A stretch of DNA of 24,199 nucleotides from positions 1 through 24,199 of the forward strand of contig CAZSAT010000103.1 in the NCBI GenBank assembly GCA_964604675.1. Direction: 5' to 3'. The notes beneath the pieces were generated by a model. It was not told the origin of the DNA and did no database searches. It saw only the letters and a program-made list of their open reading frames with translations. How positions within the stretch are numbered: the stretch's first letter is position 1; the number at the start of each line of letters is the position of its first letter. The position numbers and the translations under genes were made by a program. The stretch comes from CAZSAT01 sp964604675. Its GTDB lineage: Bacteria; Myxococcota_A; UBA796; CAJQPC01. Of the stretch, positions 14,909 through 22,453 are shown in pieces.

Positions 14909-15396
14909 TCCGCCGCATCCTGCGCCGGCTGTTGGGCTCGGGCGCCGTGGGGATCACGCCGCGGTCCCCCGAGCGCCCGCCCGTCCCACCCGCACCGGCC
15001 CCGGCTACCGTGCCGGACGAGCCCGAAGAGGAACCGATGATCGAGGTCCGAACCGCCGAGCTGTCCACGTGGCGCGACGACGCCCGCCCGCTCGTGTTGC
15101 TCGACATCCGCGAGGTGCACGAGATCCGCGGCGGCATCGTGGAGGGTGCCTGGGTGTGCCCGATGAACCTCGTTCCGGACCAGGTCCGAGATCTCCCGCG
15201 CGACGCCACGCTGGTCGTGTACTGCGCGGCGGGCGTGCGCTCCTACGGCGTCACCCACTGGCTGCGCGAGCAGGGCTTCGAGGACACCTGGTCGCTCGTC
15301 GGAGGCGCAGGTGCCGCGGTGGAGGCCGGCTACGGCTGGGCGCCGCCACCCCCCGAGGCGGTCGAGCGCGCCATGAGGGGCCTGTGGACCCCCTGA
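14905..15396 (+). CDS. Rhodanese-domain protein
   Basis: The 163-residue protein has a basic N-terminus (MIRRILRRLLGSGAVG), which could be an amphipathic membrane-binding helix, then a Pro-rich linker (about residues 25-48) and one rhodanese domain. LVLLDIREVHEIRGGIVEGA and the active-site loop VVYCAAGVRSYG (CxxGxR type with the catalytic Cys present) are diagnostic. WLREQGFEDTWSLVGGAGA is the usual closing helix and strand. Single-domain rhodaneses carry sulfane sulfur or act in redox or stress signalling; the partner is not clear here. The next gene begins inside its 3' end, overlapping by 13 nt. Confidence 0.9.
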   Translation: MIRRILRRLLGSGAVGITPRSPERPPVPPAPAPATVPDEPEEEPMIEVRTAELSTWRDDARPLVLLDIREVHEIRGGIVEGAWVCPMNLVPDQVRDLPRDATLVVYCAAGVRSYGVTHWLREQGFEDTWSLVGGAGAAVEAGYGWAPPPPEAVERAMRGLWTP

Positions 15397-16040
15397 CCCG
15401 TGCGATCACGAGCGCGCACCTGGAAGCGGTGCCGCTCTTCCCGCTTCCGCAGGCGTCGTTCTTCCCCCACACGATGCTGCCGCTGCACGTGTTCGAGCCG
15501 CGCTACAAGGCGATGGTCGCCTGGTGCCTCGAGCACCGGTGGCCTCTGGCGGTGGTGGCCATCCGCTCGGGGCACGAGTCCGAGCAGCGCGGAGAGCCAC
15601 CGCTCACCCTGGTGGGCGGGATCGGCCACATCGTGCACCACGAGCTGCTCGACGACGGCCGCTACCACATGCTGGTGCACGGTCGGGAGCGGGTTCGGCT
15701 GCACGAGATCGTGTCGGACCGGGCCCACCCCTGGCGCCTGGCGGAAGCAGAGCTGATGCCCGACGAGGGGGCCGCGGGGGCGGGTGACGTGGTGGCCCTG
15801 CAGGCCTGCCTGCGGGCCCTCGCCCAGAAGTGGCCGAAGGGGGCACCCCTGCTGTCCAACCTGCTGGAGCACGCCCCCGATGCCGCCGCGCTCGCCAACG
15901 GCGCCGGCGCGTTCCTGCTGCCCGACCACGTGGCGCGCCAGGAGCACCTGGAGGAGCGCGACGTGGCGCAGCGGCTGCAGACCGTGCTGGAGCGGGTCAC
16001 CACGATGCTGGCCCAACTCGAGGAAGGAGAGCTGCACTGA
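15384..16040 (+). CDS. LON substrate-binding-domain protein
   Basis: The 218-residue protein starts at GTG 15384 with GAGGGG just upstream, inside the rhodanese coding sequence. VPLFPLPQASFFPHTMLPLHVFEPRYKAMV is the classical N-terminal LON domain opening, here split by its own spacing into VPLFPLP, LPLHVFEPRY and later VGGIGHIVHHELLDDGRYHML. No AAA+ or protease domain follows, so this is a stand-alone LON-domain protein, possibly an adaptor or substrate-recognition factor. The C-terminus is a helical bundle ending LQTVLERVTTMLAQLEEG, likely coiled-coil. The gene is coupled to the next by a CTGA overlap. Confidence 0.87.
   Translation: MDPLTRAITSAHLEAVPLFPLPQASFFPHTMLPLHVFEPRYKAMVAWCLEHRWPLAVVAIRSGHESEQRGEPPLTLVGGIGHIVHHELLDDGRYHMLVHGRERVRLHEIVSDRAHPWRLAEAELMPDEGAAGAGDVVALQACLRALAQKWPKGAPLLSNLLEHAPDAAALANGAGAFLLPDHVARQEHLEERDVAQRLQTVLERVTTMLAQLEEGELH
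16026..16029 (+). promoter_or_regulatory. Shine-Dalgarno deciding the CTG start
   Basis: GGAG, in the context AGGAAGGAGA, lies seven bases before CTG 16037. It is among the best ribosome binding sites in the window, and it supports the unusual start codon of the WS/DGAT-like gene. Confidence 0.55.
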
Positions 16041-17176
16041 GCCGTGCCCTCGGCTCGCTGGAGCGCATCTGGTTGGCGGCGCGGGCGATGGATCCGTCCT
16101 TCACGCTCCAGCTGTCGCTGGAGCTCGACAGGGCGCTTCCCCTCGAGACCCTGCGGGACGCCGTCGAGGCCCTGGCCGGCCACAACCCTCTGACCACCTG
16201 TCGGCTTCGAGGCGTGCTCGGCTGGAGCCGCTGGCAGCCCGGGTCGGGACGGCCGCGGGTCGGGTGCGTGGACGGCGTGGCCTGGGACGGCCGGTCCCTG
16301 GCGGGGGCCGCCTTCCTCGAAGCCCCCCTCGAGGCGCCCGTCGAGGTGCTGGTGGTGGAGGGCCAGGTGCCCCGGCTCCTGGTGCGCTGTGACCACGCCC
16401 TGGTCGACGGCGTCGGCATCCTCGGCCTGGTCCGGGACCTCTTCGACGTGCTCAACGGGCGCCGTCCCAGCGCGCTCCCGCTGGGCCCGGCCGACCACGG
16501 CCTGGTCGGCGACCACCGCGCCGAGCCCGCCGCACCCGTCGACGTGGGCTCCCCGCTGGGTCCGGCCCGGTCAGACGCCGTGCAGCGCGTCTGGGCTGCG
16601 GCGAGGACCGCACCTCACGACCGCTTGATGGCCCGCCTGGTGCGAGCCACCTTCCGGGGCAGCCGTCGCTACACCGACCGACCGATCCGGGTGGACGTGC
16701 CGGTGGACCTTCGGCGCCACGGGGTAGCGGGTTCGGGCAACCTCACCGGCCTGGTGCAGCTCACCCTCGACCAGGAGCCGACCCTCGACCAGGTGCACGA
16801 GCGCCTCGGCCGCGCGCTGGAGGCACGCCGGGAGCTCGACGCCGTGGTCCGCATGCGGGGCGCGCGGTGGCTTCCCGTGAGCTGGTTGGCGGGGCTCGGC
16901 CGGGCGGGTGCGCGGCGCAGCCTGGCGTCGGACGCCTGGCAGTCGAGCGTCACCCTGAGCCACCTGGGTCGGCACGACCTGGCCGACTTCGGCGGCCCTG
17001 AGCTCGCGCTTCGGCGCGTGGTGCCGGTGGCCCCCGCGAGCCGGGGCCTGCCCCTGAACCTCACCTTCCTCGCCGACCGGGATGGCGTCGAGCTGTCGGC
17101 GTCGAGCCCGGCCGCCGTGGGCGGTGGAGGGCGGCTCGAGGAGCTTCTCGGGGCCGTGGTGTGCTCCTTGCGTTAG
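16037..17176 (+). CDS. WS/DGAT or condensation-like acyltransferase, CTG start
   Basis: The 379-residue protein belongs to the CoA-dependent acyltransferase/condensation fold. The N-terminal LGSLERIWLAARAMDPSF is the usual first strand-helix. The active site is DHALVDG (residues 119-125) in place of HHxxxDG, so the second, catalytic His is kept and the first is Asp. A later strand region, GSGNLTGLVQLTL and SVTLSHLGRHDLADFGG, fits the C-terminal half. Substrates could be an alcohol or diacylglycerol plus acyl-CoA, but this is not certain. The family-like N-terminus begins before any ATG, GTG or TTG. CTG 16037 overlaps the previous stop (CTGA) and has GGAG (16026-16029) seven bases upstream, so a CTG start is favoured. 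TTG at about 16073 and ATG 16088 would cut the domain. Confidence 0.75.
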   Translation: MSRALGSLERIWLAARAMDPSFTLQLSLELDRALPLETLRDAVEALAGHNPLTTCRLRGVLGWSRWQPGSGRPRVGCVDGVAWDGRSLAGAAFLEAPLEAPVEVLVVEGQVPRLLVRCDHALVDGVGILGLVRDLFDVLNGRRPSALPLGPADHGLVGDHRAEPAAPVDVGSPLGPARSDAVQRVWAAARTAPHDRLMARLVRATFRGSRRYTDRPIRVDVPVDLRRHGVAGSGNLTGLVQLTLDQEPTLDQVHERLGRALEARRELDAVVRMRGARWLPVSWLAGLGRAGARRSLASDAWQSSVTLSHLGRHDLADFGGPELALRRVVPVAPASRGLPLNLTFLADRDGVELSASSPAAVGGGGRLEELLGAVVCSLR

Positions 17177-17186
17177 CCGCACTACC

Positions 17187-17633
17187 GTGGCCACACTCCA
17201 CCGCCCCCGGCTGCGTCCGGTCGCCGCCCAGCTGATCGACCTGGTGCTCGAGCAGGGCCCGGTGGGGGGTGGGGTGCCGCTGGCGCTGGTGGTCCAGATG
17301 TTCGGCTTCCGGCTGAGTCCCGACGTGCTCGGCTACCTGGAGAGCCGCGGCGACATCGCCTTCGCGCCGGTGGACGGGCGCTCGGGCACGGCGAGCAACC
17401 ACGGCGACCCCCGGAGCTTCGACACCCCGGCGGTGAAGCTCGTGCTGCCGCAGCTCCTGCAGGGCCGCTTCGAGATCGACGCCGACCGCCTGCTGCTCCG
17501 CTTCGACGCCGCCACGTCGGTGCAGCTCAGGAAGGCCTTCCTCGGCGCTCGCATCGCGGCCCTCCACCTCACGCGCGAGCGTGGGCGGCTGGAGGTCCAC
17601 GGCCCACTGCCCGACTTCCAGTTCACCTGGTAG
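17187..17633 (+). CDS. Hypothetical protein, 148 residues
   Basis: GTG 17187 is 10 nt after the previous stop; the upstream in-frame region is antisense-like and was not used. The product is soluble, with no signal peptide or membrane helix. It begins with a helical region (LRPVAAQLIDLVLEQGPVGG) and VVQMFGFRLSPDVLGYLE, followed by an alternating-hydrophobic second half (VKLVLPQLLQGRFEIDADRLLLRF) suggesting a small beta-sheet, and ends LPDFQFTW. No family is recognised. The pattern of a lipid- or membrane-associating beta-rich domain is only a guess. It is flanked closely by the acyltransferase and the crotonase, so it probably belongs to their operon. Confidence 0.65.
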   Translation: MATLHRPRLRPVAAQLIDLVLEQGPVGGGVPLALVVQMFGFRLSPDVLGYLESRGDIAFAPVDGRSGTASNHGDPRSFDTPAVKLVLPQLLQGRFEIDADRLLLRFDAATSVQLRKAFLGARIAALHLTRERGRLEVHGPLPDFQFTW

Positions 17634-17638
17634 CGCCG

Positions 17639-18397
17639 ATGGTCCGTGTCGAGCACCAGGGGCCGGTCACCACGGTGATCCTGAGCCGCCCGGAGGTGCG
17701 CAACGCCATCGACCGCTCCACGGCCGAGGCGCTCGCTGCGGCCTTCCGAGCCTTCGACGCCGACGACGGCGCGCACGTCGCGGTGTTGTGGGGCGAGGGC
17801 GGGCACTTCAGCGCTGGCGCCGACCTCAAGGCCATCGCGTCGGGCACGCCGAACCGCGTGGCGCCCGACGGCGACGGGCCCCTGGGGCCCACCCGGATGC
17901 GCCTGCAGAAGCCCGTCATCGCGGCGATCGCGGGCTACGCCGTGGCGGGCGGCCTCGAGCTCGCCTGCTGGTGCGACCTGCGCGTGGTGGAGCGGTCCGC
18001 GGTGTTCGGCGTGTTCTGCCGTCGGTGGGGGGTGCCCCTCGTCGACGGCGGCACCGTGCGCCTCCCGCGCCTCATCGGTGCCGGGCGTGCCCTCGACCTG
18101 GTGCTCACCGGCCGACCGGTGCACGCCGACGAGGCGCTGGCCATCGGGCTGGCCACCGAGCTCGTGGGCGACGGCACGTCTCGCCAGGCGGCGGAGGTGC
18201 TGGCGGCGCGCATCGCCGCGTTCCCCCAGGCGTGCCTCCGAGGCGACCGCGCGGCCTTGCTCGAGGGTCTGGATCTCAGCCACGACGAGGCCCTGGCGTG
18301 CGAGCTGGAGCACGGCCTCCGGTCGCTCGCCGCGGGCGCGGTGGACGGCGCAACCCGCTTCGCCGGAGGCTCCGGTCGCGGCGGGACCTTCGACTGA
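17639..18397 (+). CDS. Enoyl-CoA hydratase/isomerase (crotonase) family protein
   Basis: The 252-residue protein is a standard-length crotonase. The two oxyanion-hole segments are HFSAGADLKAI (residues about 56-66) and IAGYAVAGGLELACWCDLRV (about 98-117), the latter retaining the first catalytic Glu position in GGLEL. In the place of the second Glu (usually FGxPE) there is VFGVFCRRWGVPLVDGG, so classical hydratase chemistry is doubtful. LPRLIGAGRALDLVLTGRPV follows the family exactly. Isomerase, thioesterase or other CoA-ester chemistry is possible. The ATG follows the previous stop by 5 nt. The CWCDLRV cysteines are not a known metal site. Confidence 0.88.
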   Translation: MVRVEHQGPVTTVILSRPEVRNAIDRSTAEALAAAFRAFDADDGAHVAVLWGEGGHFSAGADLKAIASGTPNRVAPDGDGPLGPTRMRLQKPVIAAIAGYAVAGGLELACWCDLRVVERSAVFGVFCRRWGVPLVDGGTVRLPRLIGAGRALDLVLTGRPVHADEALAIGLATELVGDGTSRQAAEVLAARIAAFPQACLRGDRAALLEGLDLSHDEALACELEHGLRSLAAGAVDGATRFAGGSGRGGTFD

Positions 18398-18428
18398 CAC
18401 CCATGGCATCATGTGGGCGAGGTGCAGC

Positions 18429-19424
18429 ATGATGACGACGCTCCTGGCCCTGGTGGCGTGCGAGCCGGCCGACGAGGCAGATGCCTTCTCCAACCCGGGC
18501 TCCGACGAGATCGCGCAGATCAACTTCGAGGCCCGAGGCCTCGGTGGCATCGCCGCCTACGGCTCGGACGACGAGAGCTCGGTCACCAGCTTCGAGGTGT
18601 CGATCGACCGCGTGGACGTGGGGCGTTCCGTCGATGGTGTGTACGAGTGGGAGTCGGTCTACGAGGAGCCCACGGACCGCTGGGTGATCGACCCGGTGGC
18701 CGGCACCGGTGACGACCTGAGGGTCTCGGTGAGCCACGGCACCTTCGACGCCCTGCTCGTGCGCATCGACACGGCGGTGTTCACCCGTGACGGCTGCTCG
18801 GAGGTCGAGCTGGGCGGCGACGAGGAGGACGCCTGGGCCACGATGGTGCTGGTCCCGAGGGAGCTCGCGCTGAACCGCGGGCAGATCCTCGACGGCTACG
18901 GCACGGTGCTCGAAGAGCCCAAGGTCGCGCCCGACACCTTCAACGAGGAAGCCACCACGGGAGTCTTCGGCGTGATGGCGGAGTCCATCGAGGTCGCAGA
19001 GGGCTCGATCACCGGTGTCGAGCTGGGCTTCGCCTCCAGCCTGGAGCTCCTGGACGCCACCGACTGCGACATCGCGCCCGAGCCGCTGTGGGTGTTGGGG
19101 GACCCGGGCACCGACTGGGGCCTGTGTCTGCACGACGACGACATCACGGCCAGCGCGTTCTGGGGCGCCGGCTTCCACGAGACCAAGGAGCTGATGTCGG
19201 TCTGCGAGACCGAGCTCGAGGGCACGTGGACCGGGGGCGACGACCTGCCGGGCGGGCTGCCCAGCGGCGCCCTCACCGCCGAAGGCTTCTGCCACAGCAC
19301 CTGGTCGTCGGGGGCGAGCTCCACGAGCTTCTACCTGGGCGAGTGGGGCGGCGACGAGGCGAAGGAGGCCTGCGAGAGTGGCTTCCTCGACGTGGTCAAC
19401 GGCACGGAGTGGTTCCCGATGTGA
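18429..19424 (+). CDS. Large acidic lipoprotein of unknown function
   Basis: The 331-residue product from ATG 18429 begins MMTTLLALVACEPAD, with lipobox LVAC and Cys11. GAGG (18419-18422) lies six bases upstream. The mature protein is very acidic (SDDESSVTS, GGDEEDAW). An early beta-rich segment, VTSFEVSIDRVDVGRSVDGV, resembles the start of DUF4382-like surface domains, but the match is weak. Cysteines recur in GCSEV, DCDIAP, GLCLHD, VCETEL, FCHSTW and ACESGF, enough for disulfides in an oxidising compartment. An in-frame ATG at 18411 would give a longer, Arg-containing signal peptide. Location is expected to be outer membrane or surface. The gene ends tail-to-tail 12 bp from the next gene. 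Confidence 0.75.
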   Translation: MMTTLLALVACEPADEADAFSNPGSDEIAQINFEARGLGGIAAYGSDDESSVTSFEVSIDRVDVGRSVDGVYEWESVYEEPTDRWVIDPVAGTGDDLRVSVSHGTFDALLVRIDTAVFTRDGCSEVELGGDEEDAWATMVLVPRELALNRGQILDGYGTVLEEPKVAPDTFNEEATTGVFGVMAESIEVAEGSITGVELGFASSLELLDATDCDIAPEPLWVLGDPGTDWGLCLHDDDITASAFWGAGFHETKELMSVCETELEGTWTGGDDLPGGLPSGALTAEGFCHSTWSSGASSTSFYLGEWGGDEAKEACESGFLDVVNGTEWFPM

Positions 19425-19436
19425 GGGTCGGGCGGT

Positions 19437-20096
19437 TCAGCAGCTCGACACCACCAGCGTCGCGACCTCGGCCACCCGCTCGCCGGGCGCGGCCGCGCTC
19501 GAGAGCAAGAGCGTGTACGCGCTGGCGCTGTAGTGGTCGGTCGCGTCCAGCAAGAGGTCGGTGCGGCCGTCGCCGTCGAGGTCCCCGGCCCAGACCAGCG
19601 ACGGGGCGGTGAGGTCGGGCGCGTCCAGGCTCAGCAGCTCCTGGGACGGTGCGCCCCCCGGAAGCCCCTGCAACACCACCCGCAGGTCTTCGAGCGCGGG
19701 GGGAAGGCCCGGCAGCACGGGCTCCTTCGCCGTGCCGTAGACCACCAGGAGCTCGTCGCTGAGCCCGACCACCGCCCCGGGGACCAGGGGCGTGACCTCG
19801 GACGACGCCATCGCCACGGGCCCTTCCACCAGGCCGGGCACCCCGCGGACGAGGAAGAGCGGCTGGCGGGGGCCTTCGGCCAGGATCTCGCTGCCGCTGG
19901 CCTCCCAGTCGTCGTCGAGCAGCGGGTCGAAGATGGGCTTCACCTCGAGCCGTGTGGTCTCGATGGAGAAGCCGCTGTCCGTGGCGTACACCCCGTACCA
20001 GACCTCGCCGTCGCGGGCCTCGGCTTCGCCGGCGTGGAAGAAGCCCGGCATGACCAGCTGGGCCGCGGTCGCGGTGGCGAGGAGCGTGAAGAGCAT
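19437..20096 (-). CDS. Secreted protein with FG-GAP/VCBS-like motif
   Basis: ATG 20096 is preceded by GGAGG about five bases upstream. The 219-residue product starts MLFTLLATATAAQLVMPGFF, a signal peptide without a basic residue; AxA-type cleavage near residue 11-12 is likely. The central region has long strands and loops (VYATDSGFSIETTRLEVKP, LVWAGDLDGDGRTDLLLD). The last is an FG-GAP/VCBS calcium-loop motif, GDLDGDGRTDL, as found in beta-propeller blades, but only one clear copy is present. It ends with Cys after VVSS. An extracellular or periplasmic role is inferred; its ligand is unknown. The nearby palindrome at 20151-20175 may control it. Confidence 0.75.
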   Translation of the reverse strand: MLFTLLATATAAQLVMPGFFHAGEAEARDGEVWYGVYATDSGFSIETTRLEVKPIFDPLLDDDWEASGSEILAEGPRQPLFLVRGVPGLVEGPVAMASSEVTPLVPGAVVGLSDELLVVYGTAKEPVLPGLPPALEDLRVVLQGLPGGAPSQELLSLDAPDLTAPSLVWAGDLDGDGRTDLLLDATDHYSASAYTLLLSSAAAPGERVAEVATLVVSSC

Positions 20097-20150
20097 GGGA
20101 CCTCCTGGCACCGCGTCGGGGGGTGCCGCACCAGGTGGTGTCGCAAGGTC

Positions 20151-20175
20151 CGTGCCAGCCACCGTGGCTGCCACG
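20151..20175. promoter_or_regulatory. 25-bp imperfect palindrome, operator-like
   Basis: Bases 20151-20175 form two 12-base arms around a single central C. Eleven of 12 pairs match; the only mismatch is C20155 opposite C20171. It lies 55 bp upstream of the start at 20096, inside the 112-bp gap after the TPR gene. A second, shorter inverted repeat (GGCACC 20107-20112 with GGTGCC 20122-20127) sits between it and the ribosome binding site. Either a repressor site or an mRNA leader hairpin would fit. Confidence 0.45.
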
Positions 20176-20208
20176 TGTCGCTGCAATCCACGATCCGTAG
20201 ATCCCGCG

Positions 20209-21477
20209 CTACCCGATGCGATCGATCAGCGCGTCGTAGTGCTGGACGGCGTCGTGAGCCCCGGCGCGCTCCGCGATGGCCCGGGCGCGCTGGAGGTGCG
20301 GCAGGGCGGCGCTCGGCTGACCGAGGTTCAGGTGCGCGTGGGCCACGGCTCCCCGGGCGTTGGCCTCGTCGGGTCCGCCGTCGAGGTGCGGGAGCACCTC
20401 CTCCAGGACCTCCACCGCCTGCTGCCACTGGCCCTGGTCGACCAGGCCGACCCCGCGGGCGAGGCGGCTCGTCACGGGGGGGGCCGCGGAGAGCCGGAGG
20501 AGCTCGTCGAAGTGGCTGATGGCGCCGGCGTCGTTGAGCTTGAGCGCCAGGCCGCGACCGCGCGCCGCGTGCTCGCCGACCGCTTCGTGGTCTCCCACCG
20601 CGAGGGCGGCCTGCGCCGAGAGGCTGCGCACGCTGGCCTCGAAGGGCTCGGCGCCCGCTTCAGCGGCGCCGGCGAGCAGCGCGTCGAGGAGCGAGATCGC
20701 GGAGCGCAGGTGGCCCTCTTCCAGCAGGGCCTTCGCCTCGTTCAGCGCGGCCTGGGCGCCCTGGCTGGCTCGGGTGGTGGCGAGGAGTGCGCGGAACTGC
20801 CCGACCGCTTCGTCGTCGCCGACCTCGGTGGCCAGCTCGAGTGCCCGCTCGGCGAGGGGAGCCGCCTCTTCGTGGCGCTCGAGGTCGATCAGCGCGCGGA
20901 CCTGCACCACCCGGGCGGCGGCCTCCAGGTCGCGGGCGTTCTCCTCCTTCGCGCGCACGAGCAGGCCCTGCACCAGGGAGAGCGCCTGCAGGGGCTCGCC
21001 CCCCTCGAGCAGCTCTTGAGCCTGGTGCAGCTGCACGTCGACCACGAACGCGTCGCTCGCGCCGCTCGCCAACAGCTCCAGCGCCGGCGCCGCCTGGCGG
21101 GTCATCGGGTGGTCGGTGCCCAGGTGTTCTCGCAGGGCCTCGAGCGCGCTGCCCGCGGTCGCCGCGGTGTCGTCGTGACGCACCGCAGCCTGCACGAAGG
21201 CCAGCTGGGCCAGGGCCTGCGCACCCAGCTCGCCACCCCGCTCCTTGGAGAGTGCCACCGCACGGGTGGCGTGGGGCAGGGCCTCGTCGTGCCGGCCCAG
21301 GGCCTGCAGGGCGCCGGCGAGGTTGGCGAGGGTGGGGGCCAGGCGCTCGTCGTCGGGGCCGGCCTCGGCCTCCCAGACCTCGAGGGCGCTGCACAGCTTG
21401 GCCACGGCCTCCTCGAAGCGTTCCTGCTTGCTCAGCTGGACGGCTTGGGCGTGGAGCTCGAGGGCTTGCTCGGACAT
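20209..21477 (-). CDS. TPR-repeat protein
   Basis: The 422-residue protein starts MSEQALELHAQAVQLSKQE at ATG 21477 and is built almost wholly from helical tetratricopeptide-type repeats. Typical units are LANLAGALQALGRHDEALPHATRAV, spaced by about 34-40 residues, with repeats rich in Ala, Leu and Glu. No signal peptide or catalytic motif is present, so a cytoplasmic scaffold or adaptor is likely. The start lies seven bases after the LpxL-like gene, so the two are probably co-transcribed. The weak ribosome binding site (AGGATC) suggests partial dependence on translation of the upstream gene. Confidence 0.88.
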   Translation of the reverse strand: MSEQALELHAQAVQLSKQERFEEAVAKLCSALEVWEAEAGPDDERLAPTLANLAGALQALGRHDEALPHATRAVALSKERGGELGAQALAQLAFVQAAVRHDDTAATAGSALEALREHLGTDHPMTRQAAPALELLASGASDAFVVDVQLHQAQELLEGGEPLQALSLVQGLLVRAKEENARDLEAAARVVQVRALIDLERHEEAAPLAERALELATEVGDDEAVGQFRALLATTRASQGAQAALNEAKALLEEGHLRSAISLLDALLAGAAEAGAEPFEASVRSLSAQAALAVGDHEAVGEHAARGRGLALKLNDAGAISHFDELLRLSAAPPVTSRLARGVGLVDQGQWQQAVEVLEEVLPHLDGGPDEANARGAVAHAHLNLGQPSAALPHLQRARAIAERAGAHDAVQHYDALIDRIG

Positions 21478-21484
21478 GGGGATC

Positions 21485-22426
21485 CTAGGGGTAGTCGAGG
21501 AAGAAGGGGTGGTCGTCCACGTGCTGCCGGGCCCGGCAGTGGGAGAGCCAGATGCCGTAGGCCCCCGGGTCGCGTCGCAGCTGCTGCTCGGCGACCTCGA
21601 GGAAGCGTGCCTGAAGGGCGCGGTGGTCCGTGTCCCAGATCGGCTCGCCGACCTCGCACACGTTCGGACCGTCGGCCGGGCAGTGGTTGAACACCGGGAG
21701 GATCGCGGCACCCGTGCGGGCAGCCAGGCGCGAGGCTCCGGGGTTCAACAACGCGCGTCGCCCGAGCCAGGTGCACTCCTCCCACTTGTTGCCGATCCGA
21801 CCGTCGAAGGCGATGCCCACCAGCTCGTTGCGGCCGAGGCGGCGGTACAGCTCCCGAGCGGACTCGTTGAGCGTGAGGAAGCTGGCCGGGAGCCGGTCTT
21901 CGTTCTCCTCGCGCACCTGGCGCACCTGCTCGCGCAGCCGGTTGTGCCCGAACACCTCCGGGTGGTCGGCCGCCACGCCCTCGGGCGCCAGGCCGCGCGC
22001 CGCGTACTGCGTGTAGCGGTACCCGGAGAACGCCAGGGCGGCGATCATCACCATCACGTTCCCGGCGTGCGGGTAGCAGATCACCGCGCCCTTCCCACGC
22101 TCCAGGGCGGCGTCGATGTGGTGCTTTCCGTCGATCACCATGTAGTGCTTCCACGTGTCCACATCGAGCTTGCCCAGCAAGAGCTCCTCGAAGTGCACGC
22201 GGAAGGCGATGCGGTAGGCCTCTTCGATCAGCCGCTCGGGGTCCTGCTCCGGAAAGCACCGCCGCAGCTCGTCGGCCATCTCGGCGCGCTGCCCGCGTGC
22301 GAACGCGTGTTGCAGGCGCCAGAGGGGGTAGAGCCGGCGCAGCTGGGAGGGTCGGTCGGCATGGAGCACGCCGCGGAAGGGGACCCAGAAGGCCCAGCGG
22401 GCGAGATCGGCGGGGGTGACGCGCAT
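21485..22426 (-). CDS. LpxL/HtrB-like acyltransferase family protein
   Basis: The 313-residue protein resembles the lauroyl/myristoyl acyltransferase (LpxL/LpxM, HtrB) branch of the acyltransferase superfamily in length and order of motifs. The catalytic-type segment is CYPHAGNVMVMIAAL, with His120, but the residue five places later, Glu or Asp in active HxxxxE enzymes, is Met125. Later, GNKWEECTWLGRRALLNPGA and RTGAAILPVFNH match the strands that follow the active site. A hydrophobic stretch near residues 11-20 could touch the membrane. It may acylate a lipid-A-like or other glycolipid with an altered active site, or be a non-catalytic paralogue. The TPR gene follows immediately, suggesting a functional pair. 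Confidence 0.78.
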   Translation of the reverse strand: MRVTPADLARWAFWVPFRGVLHADRPSQLRRLYPLWRLQHAFARGQRAEMADELRRCFPEQDPERLIEEAYRIAFRVHFEELLLGKLDVDTWKHYMVIDGKHHIDAALERGKGAVICYPHAGNVMVMIAALAFSGYRYTQYAARGLAPEGVAADHPEVFGHNRLREQVRQVREENEDRLPASFLTLNESARELYRRLGRNELVGIAFDGRIGNKWEECTWLGRRALLNPGASRLAARTGAAILPVFNHCPADGPNVCEVGEPIWDTDHRALQARFLEVAEQQLRRDPGAYGIWLSHCRARQHVDDHPFFLDYP

Positions 22427-22453
22427 GGTGGCGCGTCTAACGCGAATTGGCGC

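Noticed and set aside
15330..16037. Minus-strand frame opposite the LON-domain gene
   Set aside because: Histidine/glutamine/arginine-rich reverse translation without motifs, while the plus strand has the diagnostic LON opening.
20107..20127. GGCACC/GGTGCC inverted repeat as an intrinsic terminator of the TPR gene
   Set aside because: Only six paired bases, no following T-run on either strand, and it lies about 80 bp past the stop next to the next gene's ribosome binding site.
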